Shown here one piece after another: positions 28,114-37,724 of a stretch of 38,606 bases of DNA. Under the pieces are notes generated by a model. That model saw only the letters and a program-made list of their open reading frames with translations, was not told the origin of the DNA and ran no database searches. Within the stretch, counting starts at the first letter, position 1. Each line of letters begins with the position of its first letter. Origin of the DNA: Desulfomonile tiedjei (GTDB taxonomy: Bacteria > Desulfobacterota > Desulfomonilia > Desulfomonilales > Desulfomonilaceae); assembly GCA_020722215.1 (NCBI GenBank), contig DYLG01000007.1, forward strand, positions 1 through 38,606, in the 5' to 3' direction. A program made the translations under genes and the position numbers.

Positions 28114-28589
28114 TGCAGCAGGAACAGGAGATCGAAGAGACCGTAAGAAACTACCCGAACCTGATTCATCCGGAGCTGCAACCAATGCTGCCCGGGAAGC
28201 TCGGCGAGGTCAATGTGTGCTTGCAGCAGGTCACCCTGCCGGGCGATGCGGGCCGGTTGGATCTGGCCTTTGTCACGAAGAGTACTGTTCATCTCGTTGA
28301 ACTGAAGGACGTGCAGATCACGGAATCCACAGTGGACCAGCTCCGCCGTTACCATGCCCAAGTAGCCGCGTGCTATCCCAACCACAAGATTGTCGGGTAC
28401 GTGGTTGGGGAACTCCCTGATGACCGAGCGCGAATCGAGTCATACATCGGTGATGACCCGATCAATATACTTGTGCTGGGCATTGATCTGCCCCGCCCCG
28501 GCAGCGTGTACCGCTGCCCGAACCGGGATTGTGGGAAGGGCTACGACGCGCGTCTGGAGGAATGCCCGTACTGTGGGCACAAAGCATAG
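28113..28589 (+). CDS. Putative PD-(D/E)XK (NucS-like) nuclease with C-terminal zinc ribbon
   Basis: GRLDLAFVTKSTVHLVELKD fits a D...ExK nuclease core; C-terminal CPNRDCGKGYDARLEECPYCGHKA zinc ribbon; overlaps the upstream gene. Confidence 0.7.
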   Translation: MQQEQEIEETVRNYPNLIHPELQPMLPGKLGEVNVCLQQVTLPGDAGRLDLAFVTKSTVHLVELKDVQITESTVDQLRRYHAQVAACYPNHKIVGYVVGELPDDRARIESYIGDDPINILVLGIDLPRPGSVYRCPNRDCGKGYDARLEECPYCGHKA

Positions 28590-28743
28590 TGCCTGGAGCG
28601 AGATAGCTGCGCCTCCGGGGGCACGTCTGCTCTGCATTCATCCAGGACTATACCATCTTGTCGCGCTCCGCCCACATAAACCTTTTTGACAAATCCGTCT
28701 TTGTGGATTAGACTATGGATAACAATCCACATCGGAGTCTCCC

Positions 28744-28977
28744 ATGAAGACCATTCAGATAACCATAGACGAATCCCTGCTCGATGAAGTAGATCGGGCC
28801 ACACGAGATCTTAAGACCAACCGGTCGGCATTCATCCGGGAAGCTGTCAAGCTTGCGTTACAGCGCAGCCTCATCGGGCGGCTTGAAGCGGCGCACGCCA
28901 AAGGTTACGCGGACAAGCCGGTGGCGCCAGGTGAGTTTGATATATGGGAAGACGAACAGGCTTGGGGGCAACCGTGA
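28744..28977 (+). CDS. Ribbon-helix-helix (MazE-like) antitoxin
   Basis: MKTIQITIDESLLDEVDRATRDLKTNRSAFIREAVKLALQR; followed by an overlapping MazF-like gene. Confidence 0.88.
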   Translation: MKTIQITIDESLLDEVDRATRDLKTNRSAFIREAVKLALQRSLIGRLEAAHAKGYADKPVAPGEFDIWEDEQAWGQP

Positions 28978-29294
28978 ATCAAGGAGACGTGTACTGGTAC
29001 AAGTTCAAGGAACCGGACAAACGCAGGCCGGTGCTCATTCTCACGCGGAATTCCGCGATTTCGTTTCTCACGTCCGTCACCATTGCTCCAATTACAACTA
29101 CCATTCGAGCCATTCCCACTGAAGTGTTTCTCACTCGAGCCGACGGCATGCTCACTGAGTGCGCAGTCAATTTGGACAATATACAAACAGTCCGGAAATC
29201 GAAAATGGGTGCTTTCATCACGCATCTTGCTCCGGAACTGATGCACAAGGTGCGGAGCGCAATTGAGTTTGCCCTGGGCTTTGATGCGCTCTGA
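28974..29294 (+). CDS. MazF/PemK-like mRNA interferase toxin
   Basis: VNQGDVYWYKFKEPDKRRPVLILTRNSAISFLTSVTIAPITTTIR...GMLTECAVNLDNIQTVRKSKMGAFITHL; GTG start overlaps the antitoxin stop (GTGA). Confidence 0.9.
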   Translation: MNQGDVYWYKFKEPDKRRPVLILTRNSAISFLTSVTIAPITTTIRAIPTEVFLTRADGMLTECAVNLDNIQTVRKSKMGAFITHLAPELMHKVRSAIEFALGFDAL

Positions 29295-29516
29295 AAACAG
29301 CGGGACCAAGCCTTTGGTGCTCTAGCTCCGGACACCCTCATCCGCATCTACTCTTACTGCCTCGACCCATCAACAGAGGTAAGCCTGGCCGATTCCTGAC
29401 CTATTCTCCCTTGCCCGGCACCGGCCGGTTCTTGCTTGACAGCCCCAAGGTAAACCCTTATCTTCATTCCTGTTAAGCAGTACTGATTCGTGCCTTCCAT
29501 CCGAAAGGAGCAGCAG

Positions 29517-30743
29517 ATGGATTTTCGGCTCACCCCTGCCCAGGAGGAGTTCGGGAAAGGATTCACCGCCTGGTTGGAGAAGAATCTTCCCGAGAACTGG
29601 GATACCTCCCGGCATAACACCTTCGATTCATGGGAAAAAGAAGCCGAGGCTCATCGTCGGTTCAACAAACGTCTATTCGATGCGGGCTACGCGGGAATGC
29701 ACTATCCCAAGGAATACGGGGGACAGGGAAAAACCCTGATGGAAGAGGTTATTGTGCTCGAGACCCTTGCGTCCACGTGCTTTGAACTAAAAATAGCCGG
29801 AATCATTACATTCGGCATGGCTGTGCCGACCATCTTCGTGTGCGGCACTGAAGAGCAGAAGCGGGAGTTCATTTCCAAAGCGCTCGACGGTTCGCATATA
29901 TGGTGCCAGGGATTCAGCGAGCCTAACGCAGGGTCGGATGTGGTAAACGTTTCCACACGGGCAGTAAAGGAAAACGGGCACTACATAGTTAACGGTCAGA
30001 AAATCTGGACTAGTTTCGCTCACATAGCCGATTACTGCATCCTGCTGGTACGCACGGACCCCAAAGCGCCCAAACACAAGGGACTGAGCTATCTCCTTAT
30101 GGACATGAAGCTGCCGGGCATCGACGTCAGGCCGATCACGCAAATCACAGGCGCCAGCGAGTTCAACGAAGTTTTCATGGAAGACGTTCGGGTGCCTGCG
30201 GAAATGCTGGTGGGCAGAGAAGGCGACGGATGGAGAATAGCGATAACCACTCTCATGTTCGAACGGGCCGTTGGGGACGCGGTCATGGGTGGGCTTTTCG
30301 TTCGGAACATCCGCAACATGATACACATGGCTCGCCACATGAAGCGATCAGGCAGACCTATTATTCAGGATCCGGTATTTCGACAGCAACTCGCCCAGGC
30401 GTACATTGACGTCAAAATCCTTAAATCACACGGCTATCGCGCGCTAAGCCAGTTGCTCAAGGGCGGACTGCCAGGACCGGAAGGCTCCATCAGCAAGCTG
30501 CTCTGGAGTGAATCCAACCAGCGGATATGCGAGCGTGCCCTCAACATGCAAGGACCGTCCTCCCAGCTCATGCGAGGCTCGCCTTGGGCAATCCAGGACG
30601 GCATGTGGCAGCACCTGTTTCTCCGGTCAAAAGGAAACACCATCGAAGCCGGTACTTCGGAAATCCAGAGAAACATCATAGGTGAGAGAGTCCTGGGCTT
30701 GCCCAAAGACATAAGCCGTGTTTCCAGGCAGAAGGAGATTTGA
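29517..30743 (+). CDS. Acyl-CoA dehydrogenase
   Basis: MDFRLTPAQEEFGKGFTAWLEKNLP; GFSEPNAGSDVVNVSTRAVKENGHYIVNGQKIWTSFAHIADYCILLVRTD; AGTSEIQRNIIGERVLGLPK. Start trimmed from 29490 to 29517. Confidence 0.95.
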   Translation: MDFRLTPAQEEFGKGFTAWLEKNLPENWDTSRHNTFDSWEKEAEAHRRFNKRLFDAGYAGMHYPKEYGGQGKTLMEEVIVLETLASTCFELKIAGIITFGMAVPTIFVCGTEEQKREFISKALDGSHIWCQGFSEPNAGSDVVNVSTRAVKENGHYIVNGQKIWTSFAHIADYCILLVRTDPKAPKHKGLSYLLMDMKLPGIDVRPITQITGASEFNEVFMEDVRVPAEMLVGREGDGWRIAITTLMFERAVGDAVMGGLFVRNIRNMIHMARHMKRSGRPIIQDPVFRQQLAQAYIDVKILKSHGYRALSQLLKGGLPGPEGSISKLLWSESNQRICERALNMQGPSSQLMRGSPWAIQDGMWQHLFLRSKGNTIEAGTSEIQRNIIGERVLGLPKDISRVSRQKEI

Positions 30744-30747
30744 CCGC

Positions 30748-31890
30748 ATGGACGTCACCTTAACCCGGGAGCAGACCGAAATCGTAAGACAGGTGCGACG
30801 GTTCCTCGACAACGAGAGCCCCATGAAGTATGTCCGAGCCATGTTCGACGATCAAAGAGGTTTTTCGGACAGATTGTGGGCTGGAATAGCTGAAATGGGA
30901 TGGACGGCCATGCGCCTGCCCGAAGAGTTCAGCGGTTTGAACATGCCCTTTGTGGATCTCTGCCTTGTGCTGGAAGAGATGGGACGGGCATTGCTGCCGG
31001 GGCCGTTCTTTTCGACCGTCTTGCTCGCAGCCGATGCTCTTGTCCAGGCCGGAACTCCTGCCCAGAAAGCCAAGTATCTCCCCGGAATTGCAGAGGGCAA
31101 GATTCGGGGAACGCTCGCCCTGTACGAGCCTGACAGCGGCGCAGACCCGGGCTATGTCCGGATGGCCGCGGAGTTCAATGGCAACGAGTTTGTCCTCTCA
31201 GGGACTAAGCTCTTTGTACCGGACGTACAGTGCGCAAATTTTATAGTGGTGGCGGCGCGAACCGCACCGGCTTGCGACTCTACCAAAGCCATCTCCCTCT
31301 TCTGCGTGGATTTGCCTGACGAGCGCGTGTCAATTGCTCCTCTTCGGACCATGGATGGCACACGTAAGCTTTTTGCAGTGGAGTTCCGTGATGTTCGCGT
31401 GGGCGAGGAAAGCGTGCTTGGTCAACTCCACGAGGGATGGAGCAGCCTGCGACCGGTACTTCAGCGTGCTCAGGTGGGCATTTGCGCGGATAGCGTAGGG
31501 GCCGCACAGAAGTCCATGGAAATGGCAGCGGATTATGCAAAGATTCGAATCCAATTCGACCAACCCATAGGAGCTTATCAGGCCGTCAAACATCGGTGCG
31601 CTCAGATGTTTGAGGCGGTGGAAAGCGCTCGCTCGCTCATGTATTGGGCCGCTTGGGCTCAGGACGAAGCCGACCCTCAGGAGGCAGCCCTGGCCGCGTC
31701 GTCAGCCAAGTCCTATTGCTGCGAAGTGGGAACGAGTGTTTCCACGAGCGCCATCCAGGTGCTGGGGGCAACAGGCTTCTCATGGGAGCACGACATCCAT
31801 CTGTTCCTCAAGCGGGCCAAAGCCAACGAGATGGTGCTGGGCGATCCGGTTTACCACAGGGAACAGGTGGCGCTCATTCTCGCCGGCTGA
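30748..31890 (+). CDS. Acyl-CoA dehydrogenase (second, divergent subunit/paralogue)
   Basis: MDVTLTREQTEIVRQVRRFLDNESP; YEPDSGADPGYVRMAAEFNGNEFVLSGTKLFVPD; IQVLGATGFSWEHDIHLFLKRAKANEMVLGDPVYHREQVA. Confidence 0.93.
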   Translation: MDVTLTREQTEIVRQVRRFLDNESPMKYVRAMFDDQRGFSDRLWAGIAEMGWTAMRLPEEFSGLNMPFVDLCLVLEEMGRALLPGPFFSTVLLAADALVQAGTPAQKAKYLPGIAEGKIRGTLALYEPDSGADPGYVRMAAEFNGNEFVLSGTKLFVPDVQCANFIVVAARTAPACDSTKAISLFCVDLPDERVSIAPLRTMDGTRKLFAVEFRDVRVGEESVLGQLHEGWSSLRPVLQRAQVGICADSVGAAQKSMEMAADYAKIRIQFDQPIGAYQAVKHRCAQMFEAVESARSLMYWAAWAQDEADPQEAALAASSAKSYCCEVGTSVSTSAIQVLGATGFSWEHDIHLFLKRAKANEMVLGDPVYHREQVALILAG

Positions 31891-31946
31891 CCGAGCGCAC
31901 CCAAATAAGAAGCCTGCAGAGAACCCCTACCGACGGAGCCCAGCTA

Positions 31947-32750
31947 ATGTCTCAACTCAATAACGCGATGGATGTTTTCAAGATACTCCCAAGGACCAAT
32001 TGCGGCCGGTGTCACGTGCCCACATGCCTCGCTTTTGCCGCGGCCGTATTCAAAGGTGAGAAGCGCCTTGAAGGCTGTCCTTACCTGGAAAGACGCGACC
32101 TTGAGAAGCACATCATCAATAACGCTGATTTCAGGACTCCCGAGCGGGAGCGGGAACGGGCACTGGAACGCTTGAGGCAACGAGTTGCCGACGTAGATTT
32201 TGCCTCGTCGGCAGAGAGGTTGGGCGCATCCTTCTCAGGTGATATGTTGACGATCAAGTGCCTCGGCAAGGACTTCAGCGTCGATTCCAGAGGGAATGTG
32301 GTCTCTGATTGCCATGTGCATGAGTGGGTGACCGTCCCCTTGCTCAACTATGTCTTATCCTGTTCGGGAACCGCCGTTTCAGGGAACTGGGTTCCTCTGA
32401 GAGAATTGAAGAATGGGGCCACCTGGAGCCGCCTTTTTGGGCAAAGATGCGAAAAGCCCCTGAAGCAGGTCGCGGATACATACACGGATCTGTTTGAGAC
32501 CATGATCCGGATCTTTTCAGCAAGACCCGCGCCCAAGCTTTTTGATTCGGATATCGCGGTAGTGTTGCATCCTCTTCCGCGGGTACCAATGCTAATCTGC
32601 TACCGGAAGCCGGATGACGGTATGGAATCCACTCTCAACGTATTCTTCGATGACACGGCCGAAGACAACCTGGTCATTGATTCCCTGTACACGATTTCTG
32701 CCGGTCTTGTGATCATGTTCGAGAAGATCGCCCTGACTCACGGCAAATGA
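31947..32750 (+). CDS. DUF3786-like protein with N-terminal CxxC...C Fe-S-type motif
   Basis: MSQLNNAMDVFKILPRTNCGRCHVPTCLAFAAAVFKGEKRLEGCPYL (corrinoid/Fe-S-protein-type 4Fe-4S motif), then a DUF3786-like region (LLNYVLSCSGTAVSGNWVPLRELKNG...). Track start at 31644 lies inside the upstream gene. Confidence 0.75.
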   Translation: MSQLNNAMDVFKILPRTNCGRCHVPTCLAFAAAVFKGEKRLEGCPYLERRDLEKHIINNADFRTPERERERALERLRQRVADVDFASSAERLGASFSGDMLTIKCLGKDFSVDSRGNVVSDCHVHEWVTVPLLNYVLSCSGTAVSGNWVPLRELKNGATWSRLFGQRCEKPLKQVADTYTDLFETMIRIFSARPAPKLFDSDIAVVLHPLPRVPMLICYRKPDDGMESTLNVFFDDTAEDNLVIDSLYTISAGLVIMFEKIALTHGK

Positions 32751-32876
32751 TCAAAGGGAGGGCGGCCTCTGCAGGCTTGGATGCCTGTCCCACCGGATAC
32801 GCAACCGTATTCATGAAATGAAGTGCGGCGACCGGCGGTCGCCCTCACAGCGAGGCCGGAACCTCCCGCCGAGCGT

Positions 32877-32896
32877 TCCCAGGCTGGAGCCTGGGA
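32877..32896. repeat. Intergenic palindrome TCCCAGGCT-GG-AGCCTGGGA
   Basis: Perfect 9-bp stem with 2-nt loop in a gene-poor region; a second palindrome GCGACC...GGTCGC lies at 32828-32842. Confidence 0.6.
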
Positions 32897-32989
32897 CATG
32901 TCCCACATCTACGGTCTCCAGCCAGAACTTATGGGTCAAGATGAGGAGTACGGTATGGGGGTGAATTCTGCTCATGGCGGCCTGTGGAG

Positions 32990-33500
32990 ACTTGCTCATG
33001 AGCGCTGACCTCTCTTGCGTAAGAGAGGCGATAATCCTCTTCCGGCGAGGCTTGGAACGCGGGGGTTTCTTCGAGCGCTGCGTCTTGGCGCCATCATTGA
33101 CCAGCCCATCGGCAATCTCTTCCACGATCGGCGCTCACGGTGGCCCTCACCAGTGCCATCCTTTTTCCCCCGGGCTTCTCAGGAGTCTTCGGCTGATCCG
33201 GGTTCGGTTTACAGATGGGTATCCCTTTGCCGTCAAGGGTCTCGATCAGAATCGGACCCTCTTCTGAGGCGTCCGGCTGCTCCAGCGAATCGTTAAACTC
33301 ATTGACCGCGGCCGTCAGGTCCCGGGCTAGCCGCTGGATCGGTCGATGAGCGAGTTCCAATCCAAGGAAATCTTTGAGGGCTTCCACGGCGCCCTCACCG
33401 TGCCTCTGTTGTGACGAAGTCAACGACCTTGTTGAATTCTTCCCGCGCCTGCAGTATCTTCTCCTCCATTCGGGGCCTCTATGCTCAATGGATTTTCGCA
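32990..33500 (-). pseudogene. Degenerate ISKra4-like transposase fragment
   Basis: IETLDGKGIPICKPNPDQPKTPEKPGGKRMALVRATVSAD resembles the ISKra4 core (VSVDGKGVPMRKP...KRMATV); after a frameshift, VEEIADGLVNDGAKTQRSKKPPRSKPRRKRIIASLTQE continues in another frame. Confidence 0.55.
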
Positions 33501-34030
33501 CAAACCCTTTAAGCATAAGTAGGCCCCGGAGAACAGCTCTTTCTTGCCAGGCATTCAGAAGCGAAGAGCGCGGCGCACTTAGCCGACGCAGCGGAGCGAT
33601 AATCAATAGCGAAGGGAGAAAAGATCTGGTGGATGAAACCGGGTGAATCGAATTCGGACATCGGGTGTTCGCAGGTTGGGATGAGGGTCTCGCAAACGAG
33701 AATTTCCCACGTCACACAGGGGGTGCAACAGTGTCCAGGATGCCGTCGGATATTTTGACCAACATGCCCAGGAACATCCCGAAGATCTTCTGGATTACTC
33801 TGACTGGATGGGAATACCTACCCATGCTCATCACGTTTCTCTTGAGCGTTTCAAGTCGCTGCTGATGGAACAGGCAAACCGGTTAAGTGGATAGGCGCCA
33901 CCTGGTGCGTTGCGGCTGTCCGAAAAAGCATTTCCCCGAACAGAAGCAAGAAGACCGGGGAAGAGATTGCCGGCGCTAGCCTTCCCGGCGCCAAAGAGGT
34001 TATCGTATGCAAACAAAAGGTGATTTATCT

Positions 34031-34993
34031 ATGATCGCATTTGGACCGGTGCCATCGCGGCGCTTGGGACGGAGTTTGGGAATTAACAACATCCCTGCCA
34101 AGCGCTGTTCCTATTCCTGCGTGTACTGTCAGGCAGGCGCCACCTTGAAGACTGAGATCGAGCGCAGGGAGTTCTATGAGCCGGAGCTGATCTTCCGGGC
34201 GGTGCTGGAAAAGGTGGAAAAGGCTCTGAAAGCGGATGACCCGATCGATTATCTCACATTCGTTGCTGATGGCGAACCCACACTCGATCTTAACCTCGGG
34301 ACCGAGATACGGTTACTGCGACGACTCGGCATGAGAGTTGCCGTCATAACTAACGCGTCCCTGTTGCGGGACGAAAAGCTCCAAGAAGAAGTGGCAGAGG
34401 CCGACTGGGTCTCGGTGAAGATCGACACCGTTCGAGAAGACACGTGGCGTAAACTCAATAGGCCACAACCTAGCCTCAGGCTGTCTTCAGTCCTCGAGGG
34501 CATTGGTCGGTTTTCCCAGGCCTTTCGGGGGGAACTTGTTACCGAGACCATGGTCGTGCAGGGACTGAATGACAGCGCGGCCCACCTGAGGGACCTTGCA
34601 GACGTGCTTTTATTGCTTAATCCGAGGTGCTCTTACGTGGCGATTCCCACGCGCCCTCCCGCTGAAGCCTGGGTGAGGCCTCCCACGGGTGAAGTCCTTG
34701 CAGGAGCCTCTTCGATACTCACCAGTAAGATCGAAGACGTGAGGTTCTTGCCGGTTGACGAGGGTGAGTGGTTCACTCGTACCGGCCGTGTAGAGCAAGA
34801 TTTCATGAGTATTACGGCTGTCCATCCCATGCGGGAAAAAGCAGCAAAGAGATTCGTGGAAAACTCCGGCGCTGACTGGTGCGTCATTGAGCAACTCGTT
34901 GACGACGGTGTGATCGTAATACGTGAGTTTGGGGGTGACAGATTCTACTGGAGCCCGCCCCGGAATTCAGGGGACACCCCACTTACTTCCTGA
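34031..34993 (+). CDS. Radical SAM protein (COG0731-type Fe-S oxidoreductase)
   Basis: MIAFGPVPSRRLGRSLGINNIPAKRCSYSCVYCQAGAT (CxxxCxxC), DYLTFVADGEPTLDLNLGTEIRLL. Confidence 0.9.
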   Translation: MIAFGPVPSRRLGRSLGINNIPAKRCSYSCVYCQAGATLKTEIERREFYEPELIFRAVLEKVEKALKADDPIDYLTFVADGEPTLDLNLGTEIRLLRRLGMRVAVITNASLLRDEKLQEEVAEADWVSVKIDTVREDTWRKLNRPQPSLRLSSVLEGIGRFSQAFRGELVTETMVVQGLNDSAAHLRDLADVLLLLNPRCSYVAIPTRPPAEAWVRPPTGEVLAGASSILTSKIEDVRFLPVDEGEWFTRTGRVEQDFMSITAVHPMREKAAKRFVENSGADWCVIEQLVDDGVIVIREFGGDRFYWSPPRNSGDTPLTS

Positions 34994-35196
34994 TTACGAC
35001 AGGTTCGGATATTCTCAGGTGCCGTTTTAAATGGCGCACTGGACGAGGAGGAAGCGGCGGTCCAGGAATCCGACATGGCGGTGACCTACATCAGTAAACC
35101 GGCCACGTCAAAGGGCTTGCGTGCCGCGCCACCGTATGCAATCATAGATCCTGTCTCGTACGCAAGAACACTGAACAACGGACTCGAGGTACCCGC

Positions 35197-35682
35197 ATGA
35201 CACCACTTGACCTGAAATCGAGAGAAGAATGGGAGATCATCCTAGGCCCTTTCGCCCGGAATGTGCGAATGACCACCTGCCTCATGGACGCTGCGGGCAA
35301 CCCTCTCTTTTGCCTTGTCGACAGATACCCCCTGTGCGAAACCATCCGCAGTAATGCGGAGGCCACGACGTTCATCTGCAGCCAGACCAACGCGGCGATG
35401 CTTGCAGTGGTCAAGAAGTCTCTTAAACCCGAAATCGACGCCTGCGAAATCGGTTTGCTCCGCGTGGTTGTCCCCGTCATCCGAGACGGCGTTGTGATCG
35501 GCCAAGTGGCCGCGTGTGGGTTGGCCTCGGAAGACGAAGAGGCGGAAACGTTCCTAGCGGCCAAACATCTGGGCGTACCTGAAGAACGGGTACATGAGCT
35601 GCTTCGATCCACACCGGCCGGCAGCGAAGAAGACTTGGGGCTGTTGGCACAGCGGCTGTTCGATGAACTGAACCGTGTGTGA
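35197..35682 (+). CDS. PocR-type sensory domain protein
   Basis: MTTCLMDAAGNPLFCLVDRYPLCETIRSNAEATTFICSQTNAAM...CEIGLLRVVVPVIRDGVVIGQVAACGLASEDEEAE fits the PocR domain pattern. Confidence 0.8.
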   Translation: MTPLDLKSREEWEIILGPFARNVRMTTCLMDAAGNPLFCLVDRYPLCETIRSNAEATTFICSQTNAAMLAVVKKSLKPEIDACEIGLLRVVVPVIRDGVVIGQVAACGLASEDEEAETFLAAKHLGVPEERVHELLRSTPAGSEEDLGLLAQRLFDELNRV

Positions 35683-36319
35683 GTCCACACCTGGGGCGAA
35701 AAAGTGAAAAGACTGTGATAGTCGCATGTTGTTCGAATATGGGAAGCGGTTACGGTTGTCCGCAGGGTGGCGTTCCCGGAATGCTGCCGCCCTCGGTGAA
35801 GGGAATTCAGGAAGATCTCTCAAGCGTGGGTGACTTGCCTGAGGGTGTGCGGTTCAACTGGAGGGCCGTTATCCCTTAGCTGAATGATTCTAATTCCTTA
35901 AGCGGTGTTTCGTGTTCTCCAGCAGGTTCCGGGTTTGGTAGAGCCCTTTGCGGCGGCTCACGAGTGCCATCCGCTAACCTGGCTCTCCCAATGGTGCAAC
36001 ACGGGAAGGCATGACTTCTTGCTGGAGCCTGAAGTGGTCCGATGCAAGAGTGATTCCCCTGCGTACACGGTTTGGCAGGAGGAATACCCAACCGGAAGAA
36101 CACAGGATCTTCGGTCACAGCTTGACCGATCACCCTCCGGGAACATCGTAAGCCGCCGGCATGAGGAATCTGGCTTACGGCCGTTCCAACGGCTTCAGCA
36201 AACTTGGATATGGAATGGTATTTGCCGTCATGCTGGAATGGCAGGGAAGATTACGGAGCAGTCGGTGCACTTTTCTGGAGTTTTTCCTAATCTCGTGAAA
36301 GCAAGCGGGTGGGGGCAGT

Positions 36320-36517
36320 ATGGTTGAGACGATTACGCGAAAATTCCGATGCATGAACTGCAACCACGAATGGGAAGTCCCCTTTGGCACAGGGCGTCAG
36401 ATCGTATGCCCTCGCTGTGGTGACATGCGAATTCACCGGACGAATGCGGGCGTTATTCCTCTTTGCCGCAGAGGAAGAAGGCGTAAGGGCTTGGGGTGGC
36501 GCAAAGAAAAGGATTAG
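36320..36517 (+). CDS. Small zinc-ribbon protein
   Basis: FRCMNCNHEWEVPFGTGRQIVCPRCGDMRIHR (two CxxC knuckles); 4 nt upstream of the CDF transporter gene. Confidence 0.7.
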   Translation: MVETITRKFRCMNCNHEWEVPFGTGRQIVCPRCGDMRIHRTNAGVIPLCRRGRRRKGLGWRKEKD

Positions 36518-36521
36518 CGGA

Positions 36522-37724
36522 ATGCGATCCTACTCCAAAGTGGCACTATATTCATGCGTTGTCAACGCCTTTCTCATGGGGGTGAAGTACCTCCTGGGAG
36601 AGATCTCGGGGAGTCTGGCTCTCAAAGCGGATGCCATTCATTCATTTGCCGACGTCGTATCCTCACTCACGATATTTGTCGGAATAATCATTTCCGACCG
36701 CAAGACCGAGACCTTCCCGGAAGGGCTGTATAAGGTCGAGAATCTGGTCGCTCTTCTGTCTTCGTTCTTTATCTTATATGCTGCTTTTGAGATCGGCTCA
36801 GATGCCGTCACGGCGCAGTCGTTCAGTGAACTGAGGCGCCTTCCGCAGGTGGTTGGCGGAATACTCCTAATAATCGCCGCTGCCTTCATTTTTTCTCGAT
36901 ACGAATTGCGAATCGGCCTGGAAGTTGGATCTCCCAGTCTTGTGGCCGATGCCAAGCACGTGTACACAGACCTCTTGTCCACTGCTGTGATTCTCGTCTC
37001 GATCTTCGGAGCATACCTCGGCTATTCCCTGGACCGTTACGTCGCTTTCTTCGTGGCACTGCTGGTGACTCGAATAGGGTTTCTTATCATGATTGACGCG
37101 GTGAAGGTGCTGTTGGATGCCACCTTGGACCACTTAACGCTGGACGAAATCCGAAAAATCATGGAGCATCATCCCGACGTAGCAGAAGTCGTATCCGTTG
37201 GCGGCAGAAATTCCGGGAGGTTCAAGTTTGTCGAAATCTCGCTCCACATGCGCACTCGCCTGCTCAGGGAAGCACACGAAATTGTCTCTCACCTTGAAGA
37301 GGAGATCCTTGATCGATGGCCCGATATTGACAGAATCCTCGTACACTACGAGCCCATGCATAAAGAGAAATGGGTTATTGCAGTTCCGGTAGATGGCGAC
37401 GAAGGTGAGCATCCTTACGACGCTATCAAGCTCTCCGACCATTTTGGAGAGGCTCCCAACTTTGCCGTCTTGTCGAAAGACATGATCACGGGGAAGCTTT
37501 CAGTGGGAACCTATCTGGAAAATCCTTTTCGCGATGACGAACGGCAAAAGGGGGTGCGTGTTGCCGAATTCCTGACAGGACTCCAAGTCGACGAAATAAT
37601 CACCAGAGCCCATCTCACTGGGAAAGGGTCCGGATACGCTCTTGAAGCGCTCCAGATAGCCTATTCCCATACTTCCGCGCAGACGCTGGCTGAACTGGTG
37701 GCCCATATTGCTGGAGAACTCTGA
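36522..37724 (+). CDS. Cation diffusion facilitator family transporter with C-terminal NifX/NifB-like (dinitrogenase iron-molybdenum cofactor) domain
   Basis: GSLALKADAIHSFADVVSSLTIFVGIIIS, ADAKHVYTDLLSTAVILVSI (CDF metal sites); C-terminus WVIAVPVDGDEGEHPYDAIKLSDHFGEAPNFAVLSKD...VAEFLTGLQVDEIITRAHLTGKGSGYAL. ATG 36522 preferred to the track start. Confidence 0.88.
   Translation: MRSYSKVALYSCVVNAFLMGVKYLLGEISGSLALKADAIHSFADVVSSLTIFVGIIISDRKTETFPEGLYKVENLVALLSSFFILYAAFEIGSDAVTAQSFSELRRLPQVVGGILLIIAAAFIFSRYELRIGLEVGSPSLVADAKHVYTDLLSTAVILVSIFGAYLGYSLDRYVAFFVALLVTRIGFLIMIDAVKVLLDATLDHLTLDEIRKIMEHHPDVAEVVSVGGRNSGRFKFVEISLHMRTRLLREAHEIVSHLEEEILDRWPDIDRILVHYEPMHKEKWVIAVPVDGDEGEHPYDAIKLSDHFGEAPNFAVLSKDMITGKLSVGTYLENPFRDDERQKGVRVAEFLTGLQVDEIITRAHLTGKGSGYALEALQIAYSHTSAQTLAELVAHIAGEL

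Noticed and set aside
35905-36327. 140-aa plus-strand ORF
   Set aside because: No recognisable motif, biased composition and no convincing start; left unannotated.
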